DNA of 64,000 nucleotides. It comes from Nitrospira defluvii (lineage in GTDB: Bacteria; Nitrospirota; Nitrospiria; Nitrospirales; Nitrospiraceae). Numbering within the stretch: position 1 is the stretch's first letter; the number at the start of each line of letters is the position of its first letter. The translations under genes and the position numbers were made by a program. The notes under the pieces were generated by a model. That model was given only the letters and a program-made list of their open reading frames with translations, was not told where the DNA came from and made no database searches. The DNA lies in contig FP929003.1 in NCBI GenBank assembly GCA_000196815.1, positions 3,123,501 through 3,187,500 on the forward strand. Reading direction: 5' to 3'. Of this stretch, positions 61,911 through 64,000 are shown in pieces.

Positions 61911-62273
61911 ATGATTCGAATCAAACGGGTCTACGAAACACCGAGCGCGCACGATGGGATGAGGATTCTGGTCGACCGGATATGGCCGAGGGGATGTACG
62001 AAAAAACAGGCGCGTCTCGATGCCTGGCGAAAGGAACTGGCTCCCAGCACGGCACTCCGCACATGGTTCGGCCATGACCCGGCCAAGTGGATGGAATTTC
62101 GGACACGTTATCGCAAGGAACTGAACCGACCGGAACAGAACCGCGCGATCGAAGATCTCGCCCGGCTCGCACAAGCACAGACCGTCACTCTACTCTATGG
62201 GGCCTCCGACAACGAACATAATCAGGCCGTGGTCCTGAAGGAATGCATCGACAGGGCGAAGGATCGTATTTAG
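61911..62273 (+). CDS. DUF488 family protein
   Basis: The 120-residue protein opens IRIKRVYETPSAHDGMRILVDRIWPRG and contains RLDAWRKELAPSTALRTWFGHDPAKW and VTLLYGASDNEHNQAVVL, the markers of the short DUF488 (YeaO-type) branch. Function is unknown. No strong Shine-Dalgarno is seen. Its stop overlaps the stop of a tiny minus-strand gene. Confidence 0.9.
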   Translation: MIRIKRVYETPSAHDGMRILVDRIWPRGCTKKQARLDAWRKELAPSTALRTWFGHDPAKWMEFRTRYRKELNRPEQNRAIEDLARLAQAQTVTLLYGASDNEHNQAVVLKECIDRAKDRI

Positions 62274-62371
62274 CTCGCTAAGCCCCAGGTGCTCCAGAGA
62301 GCGACCGCGGCAATCGCCAACATCACCCAGGCCAACTCCCGATCTCCGACTTTCTTGATCATCCGTACCAT
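62270..62371 (-). CDS. 33-residue membrane peptide
   Basis: The short frame MVRMIKKVGDRELAWVMLAI ... ALWSTWGLAS encodes a charged N-terminus and one membrane helix. AAGGAG lies 7 nt before the ATG, better than for many long genes here. It is convergent with the DUF488 gene. Small single-span peptides of this kind are often subunits or regulators of membrane complexes; nothing shows which one. Confidence 0.6.
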   Translation of the reverse strand: MVRMIKKVGDRELAWVMLAIAAVALWSTWGLAS

Positions 62372-62601
62372 GGGCTGACTCCTTGTTTCGTACGCGCTCA
62401 CCGTGATGAACGTCTTCAAAGCAAGGCACATGCCATTACTCATGAACGGAATTCCAATGATTTTCAGAGTTCCTCGGCCTCAAATCGAGCGAATTCGCAC
62501 GCTACGCACTGTGCGAATCGACACATGGAGAGGGACATGGGGCACAGATTGCGACAGGTACCTGACTCGACGGAATGGACTGATCACCGGCCCGGATAGA
62601 C

Positions 62602-63261
62602 TCACAGAAGAGGGCGAGCGTTCGGCGCCAGCTCGGTTCTATTTGGAAGAAGCGCCGCTCGCGTCAGAAGGACACACACCATGACACCCAGACTTTCCAC
62701 GAACAACAGCTGCCAGCGCGCTCGCTGCAGCCACGAGTCGTAGGTGATGGGTTCGCTCGGCAGTTCGCGCTCGATACGGACCTCAAAATCTCCGATGGCT
62801 TTTTCGATGGTCAGGAACAACGCCCGACCACTCCCTCCCCGCACATATGAACGCACGAGGTCCTGCTGCTCCGCTCCGATGACTGCGAGCAATCGCTGTT
62901 TGCTCTCAACGAATTCATCGAGACGCGCCGACAGCACGCCCACTCCGGCCTGCAAACCAGGAGTGCCGGCGGTCAAATCGGTCAATTGAGCCAGTCCTGT
63001 CTTCAGCCGATTCTCCGCCAGACGAATCGGTTCGAGAAACGACTGCTGCTCCGTGAGCAGATAGCCGCGAAAGTTCGTTTCCACCTCCAAGACCAACCGT
63101 TGCAAATGCGCCACGTTCCCGAGAATTTTGGAACGGTGGAGCTGTCGCTCCTGCTGAACCCGCCATTGCTCGAAGAGAAACAGATGGCCGAAGAACACCG
63201 CGGCCAGCGCCGCTACGGCAACGACAAGAACGCCTATGAGTCGTCCTCTGAAATTCATCAC
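62602..63261 (-). CDS. CHASE3-like sensory membrane protein without an output domain
   Basis: The 219-residue protein has a membrane helix at about 8-30 (LIGVLVVAVAALAAVFFGHLFLF), a periplasmic helical region with the CHASE3 pattern (VLEVETNFRGYLLTEQQSFLEPIRLAENRL) and a second membrane helix at about 183-205 (LLFVESLGVMVCVLLTRAALL). It then ends after some 15 residues, where sensor kinases or chemoreceptors would continue with HAMP and output modules. It may act with a partner or be a degraded receptor. It lies 246 nt downstream of nxrB. Confidence 0.78.
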   Translation of the reverse strand: MMNFRGRLIGVLVVAVAALAAVFFGHLFLFEQWRVQQERQLHRSKILGNVAHLQRLVLEVETNFRGYLLTEQQSFLEPIRLAENRLKTGLAQLTDLTAGTPGLQAGVGVLSARLDEFVESKQRLLAVIGAEQQDLVRSYVRGGSGRALFLTIEKAIGDFEVRIERELPSEPITYDSWLQRARWQLLFVESLGVMVCVLLTRAALLPNRTELAPNARPLL

Positions 63262-63507
63262 GCTCTGTCCCGCATTCCTAGCCTCCTACAATCAGCGGGC
63301 CGAGACATGATGACGCCCCTCGGCCTTCGCCAGGACTTCGCCCACTGTGCCTGGCATCATCGGCAAGTCACCAGCGTGGGCAGTCTCCGTGAAGAATCGC
63401 TCCCTCACGAAGACTACCCGCCGGCTTTCCTCTCGCGGGATCGACGGCACAGCCCCAAGCACAAGGCCATCGCTGCATCCCTGCACGACCTTACACACCC
63501 CTCGGTC

Positions 63508-64000
63508 CTACAGCCAGTTCACGCGTTCGGCCGGCCGGATGTAGATCGGCTCTTCGACCTGAATACGCGCCACTTCCTTGCCCGACTTGTTGAAGCCCAA
63601 CACGGTATCGTTGTACATGTCGAACCGCTTCCCGTGAATCTGGGTTTCAAACACTTTCGGACCCGGAATGACATCGTACCGGAAGACGATCTGCTGGCTG
63701 GCTCTCCAGAGCTGGAGCACCGCCAACAGTTCGCGGCTGGGCACGAGGTACTTCTCGATGGCGTTATCCACGCCCGGGCCGAACATCTGCCGGTTGTACC
63801 CCCGAGGGGCATGCCGCGGCGGGATGTAGTAGCCGTTGGGCTCGGTGCCCCACTGTGGATACAGCGGGAGCGCCACCTGCTCCACACGAATCGTGTAGTA
63901 CAGGGGATGCCAGCGGTCTTCCGCCCACAGGCCGTCTTCCCCGATGCGCATCAACGACTGCATGCGGATTTTCCCCACGCAGGCCGCCATACAACGCGTT
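63508..64000 (-). CDS. nxrB: Nitrite oxidoreductase beta subunit, C-terminal part (window edge)
   Basis: The last 164 codons of a gene that runs past the right edge. The frame begins TRC-MAACVGKIRMQSL, where the two Cys are ligands of an Fe-S cluster (CTRC-x3-C), and continues with PLYYTIRVEQVALPLYPQWGTEPNGYYIPP, NRQMFGPGVDNAIEKYLVPSRELLAVLQLWRASQ, and ends IYIRPAERVNWL. This closely matches Nitrospira NxrB, which passes electrons from the molybdopterin subunit to downstream cytochromes. NarH-type beta subunits of other DMSO-reductase-family enzymes are the alternative. The N-terminal clusters and the alpha subunit would lie beyond base 64000. Confidence 0.85.
   Translation of the reverse strand, partial: TRCMAACVGKIRMQSLMRIGEDGLWAEDRWHPLYYTIRVEQVALPLYPQWGTEPNGYYIPPRHAPRGYNRQMFGPGVDNAIEKYLVPSRELLAVLQLWRASQQIVFRYDVIPGPKVFETQIHGKRFDMYNDTVLGFNKSGKEVARIQVEEPIYIRPAERVNWL

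Noticed and set aside
63292-63498. 68-codon minus-strand frame between nxrB and the CHASE3 gene
   Set aside because: It begins with GTG, its only purine-rich site is one base from the start, and the sequence has no family character. I cannot exclude it.
1-64000. tRNA or rRNA genes
   Set aside because: No T-loop/anticodon arrangement or rRNA-like conserved block was found on reading the intergenic regions; a covariance search would be needed to be sure.

Overview
The window reads as a G+C-rich chromosomal segment of a Nitrospira-type nitrite oxidiser. The strongest clue is the right edge. The last 490 bases on the minus strand encode the C-terminus of a protein that closely resembles the iron-sulfur beta subunit of nitrite oxidoreductase (NxrB). 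Other genes fit that lifestyle: a SmbP-like metal-binding protein, a membrane-anchored pentaheme cytochrome c, a Cam-type gamma carbonic anhydrase, a pyrophosphate-type phosphofructokinase, and many small TPR, CBS and response-regulator proteins. The assignment comes from protein resemblance only; no rRNA or tRNA gene was seen.

Layout. 1-9.7 kb is core: the end of an NtrC-type regulator, a PNPOx-like protein, Tex, Kup, TrmL, a ferritin-like protein, YchF and the exported carbonic anhydrase. 9.8-25.9 kb mixes envelope, sugar and nucleic-acid genes: a GH20-like exported protein, galE, a J-domain/ERCC4 nuclease fusion followed by a MITE-like palindromic element and a Ycf46-type AAA+ ATPase, an exported TPR protein, an aldose-epimerase/PFK pair, an FKBP isomerase, a DEAD-box helicase and an RRM gene broken by an in-frame amber codon. 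26.1-35.6 kb holds a DUF5069/M28 pair and a minus-strand block: GT4 glycosyltransferase, MFS, BON protein, a second MFS, and glycogen-debranching-like enzyme. 36.4-40.6 kb carries TolC, a CPBP-like membrane protein, an RNase Z-like hydrolase and a GlpM-like protein.

40.7-47.3 kb is an accessory island with much decay. It has a MazE/MazF-like pair with a likely operator, a remnant of an MNT/HEPN pair, a plant-type polyphenol oxidase with a small exported partner, and what looks like a dying integron: an integrase C-terminal fragment whose catalytic Tyr is Cys, two attC-like sites, and cassette-like genes (a broken HEPN-like gene, an ABM-fold protein, an Mrr N-domain fragment). An AbiV-like gene flanks it.

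47.4-64 kb returns to chromosomal genes: lipoprotein, arylamine N-acetyltransferase, divergent UvrA, AlgH, nitrilase, SmbP-like protein, rhodanese, pentaheme cytochrome overlapping a deacetylase, oligoendopeptidase F, then small regulatory and signalling proteins leading up to nxrB.

Starts were chosen by ribosome-binding sites, family length and neighbour overlap, so some differ from the longest open frame. All functional names are by recognition of motifs and family resemblance; no search was run.
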